A DNA stretch of 7,270 nt from contig JBEKZL010000323.1 in NCBI GenBank assembly GCA_049509915.1, forward strand, positions 1 to 7,270, read 5' to 3'. Below the pieces are notes generated by a model. That model had not been told where the DNA came from. It ran no database searches and saw only the letters and a list, made by a program, of their open reading frames with translations. The position numbers and the translations under genes are program-made. Origin of the DNA: JBEKYD01 sp049509915. Lineage in GTDB: Bacteria; Acidobacteriota; Terriglobia; Bryobacterales; Bryobacteraceae. Each line of letters begins with the position of its first letter. Positions within the stretch are counted from its first letter, which is position 1. Shown one piece after another: positions 6,396-7,270 of this stretch.

Positions 6396-6578
6396 ATGCT
6401 CACCCTGAAGCAACGAAGTGCGCTATCGTGCATGGTTGTGAAAGGCCAACATGCCGGGACTCCGATGGCCGACGCCCTCACCACCGTCACACATCTCATC
6501 AACTCCCCACTAGGACAGGTCGCCGCTGGCGCAGCCCTGGCCGGGGTGTCCCTCCTTAGCCAAATATTGAGCGTTTGA
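6396..6578 (+). CDS. Doubtful small hydrophobic ORF
   Basis: 60 codons from ATG 6396, or 37 from the inner ATG at 6465. The last 37 residues start MADALTTVTHLINSP and continue into a small-residue hydrophobic stretch (VAAGAALAGVSLLSQIL) that could form a single membrane segment or an amphipathic helix. Many third positions in that part are G or C, as expected for a gene in this genome. Against it: no ribosome-binding site at either ATG, no recognised family, and a first half that looks like spacer. Its end overlaps the 3' end of the FRG gene tail to tail by 23 bases. A chance ORF is the more likely explanation. Confidence 0.2.
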   Translation: MLTLKQRSALSCMVVKGQHAGTPMADALTTVTHLINSPLGQVAAGAALAGVSLLSQILSV

Positions 6579-7180
6579 TCGAAGTGCATACCGCTTGGAG
6601 ATCGCCATAGACTGAGGCGTGTCTGATCCCCATATTGGCAAGCTGTGTGCGAATCTCGTCAACGGCGTCGGGATCTATCGTGATCGTTCTAAAGTTATTG
6701 ATATGGAACTCTTCCTCAAACGGCCTAATATGCTTGTGACCGTCCCTCGATTCATGGATTACGTGGGCTGTATGCCATCCGGCCTGAAGTGCTACACGAA
6801 CGCTGTGCCAACTTGGTTGAAACACTTTCGGCTCGGTGATGCTGAAAGGATCTACTCCCTTGGGACCGACCTTCATCTCCTGTTTCACAACGATATCCAT
6901 AACCTGGGTGTAAAAGGCATGTACCACAGGGCTCTTACATTCTTCGGGCTCAACGGCAAAAAAACAGGGCCGTCAGCGGATTCGCTGTCCAATCCAAAAG
7001 TCTCGTCGGTAAGCCAAAGTGCTGTGCCAAACTTAACCAATCCCAATCATTATTCGGCATGGATGGCAAGAGGTACGGACTGTCGTTCTTGAAGTGTGTG
7101 AGAAGCTCCTGTTCCTTCTGAACGGCTGCTTTGATCCAGGAAGCGTCCCCTAATATTACTTCGTTAAGTATCGGATGCGA
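6556..7180 (-). pseudogene. FRG-domain protein, frame broken and N-terminally incomplete
   Basis: Two minus-strand frames join into one FRG-domain protein. The upstream frame (7180 to 6959) reads NDWDWLSLAQHFGLPTRLLD (about 7054-6992), then WT, NPL and ALFF, and then stops at TGA 6952-6950. The downstream frame (6957 to 6559) resumes with AVEPEEC, then DPFSI, a PSWHSVRVALQAGWHTAH segment, and the C-terminal ITIDPDAVDEI...LANMGIRHASVYGDL typical of the family. Deleting one T from the T7 run (A7 at 6958-6964 on +) restores one frame of about 207 visible residues. The N-terminal segment with the name-giving F-R-G triplet is missing: a TAG stands at 7183-7181, and none of the three frames from there to 7270 shows it. 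No good start codon is seen. The biochemical role of FRG (PF08867) is not established to my knowledge; such genes are often found in accessory or phage-linked DNA. Local GC is low: 25 of 60 at 6661-6720 against 40 of 60 at 5041-5100. It could be a decaying acquired gene, or intact with a homopolymer sequencing error plus a start further upstream. Confidence 0.8.
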
Positions 7181-7270
7181 CTAAGGCGCCCTGACAAGGC
7201 TGCCGCAGTAGCAACACGATCCCGTCCAGATGCACAGCAACCGCTGAATTTCACGACGCGTCCTCGGCAG

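Noticed and set aside
5933..6559. 208-codon open frame on the + strand in the spacer
   Set aside because: It begins inside a 9-base repeat, passes through the CCATGTTCC tandem as PCSPCSP, is Arg/Pro/Ser-rich and has no recognisable domain or ribosome-binding site.
6619..7092. 157-codon open frame on the + strand
   Set aside because: It is opposite the FRG-domain gene, whose minus-strand motifs are unmistakable in both halves.
7175..7270. Frame from ATG 7175 (+) open to the window end
   Set aside because: Only 32 codons, Arg/Ala/Gln-rich, no ribosome-binding site, and it lies where the FRG N-terminus would be expected on the other strand.

Overview
The window looks like chromosomal DNA from a high-GC soil-type bacterium, most likely an acidobacterium of the Solibacter/Bryobacter kind. 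This is an inference from gene content (a secreted DUF2911 protein beside a leucyl aminopeptidase, a two-domain SGNH hydrolase, an acidobacterial-looking MFS carrier) and from a dispersed GAGCCGCGAC-type hairpin repeat that I recall from those genomes. No database search was possible.

Layout. 2-598 (+): C-terminal three quarters of a short-chain dehydrogenase, cut by the window edge. 605-635: a REP-like hairpin repeat between the convergent 3' ends. 652-1986 (-): a complete 12-helix MFS transporter. 1987-2248: no gene, but a nested inverted-repeat element (2042-2201) carrying two more copies of the same repeat head to head, then a hairpin directly after the DUF2911 stop. 4214-2249 (-): a two-gene operon, pepA (cytosolic M17 leucyl aminopeptidase) followed 10 bases later by an exported DUF2911 protein. 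4215-4297: a short divergent promoter region. 4298-5536 (+): a secreted SGNH/GDSL esterase with an N-terminal beta-rich domain. 5537-6555: about 1 kb without a convincing gene, holding two kinds of 9-base-period repeats, several hairpins and one doubtful small hydrophobic ORF. 7180-6556 (-): an FRG-domain protein in visibly lower-GC DNA, broken by one extra base in a T7 tract (A7 at 6958-6964 on +) and lacking its N-terminal part.

How the genes work together. The left 5.5 kb is ordinary housekeeping or catabolic content: an oxidoreductase, a carrier, a peptidase with an exported partner, and a secreted esterase. Only pepA and the DUF2911 gene are clearly an operon. The right 1.7 kb is accessory: repeat-rich spacer followed by a decayed or frame-disrupted FRG gene of probable foreign origin. 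I see no intact novel multi-gene system. The items most worth checking are the REP/REPIN-like repeat family and the frame-broken FRG gene.
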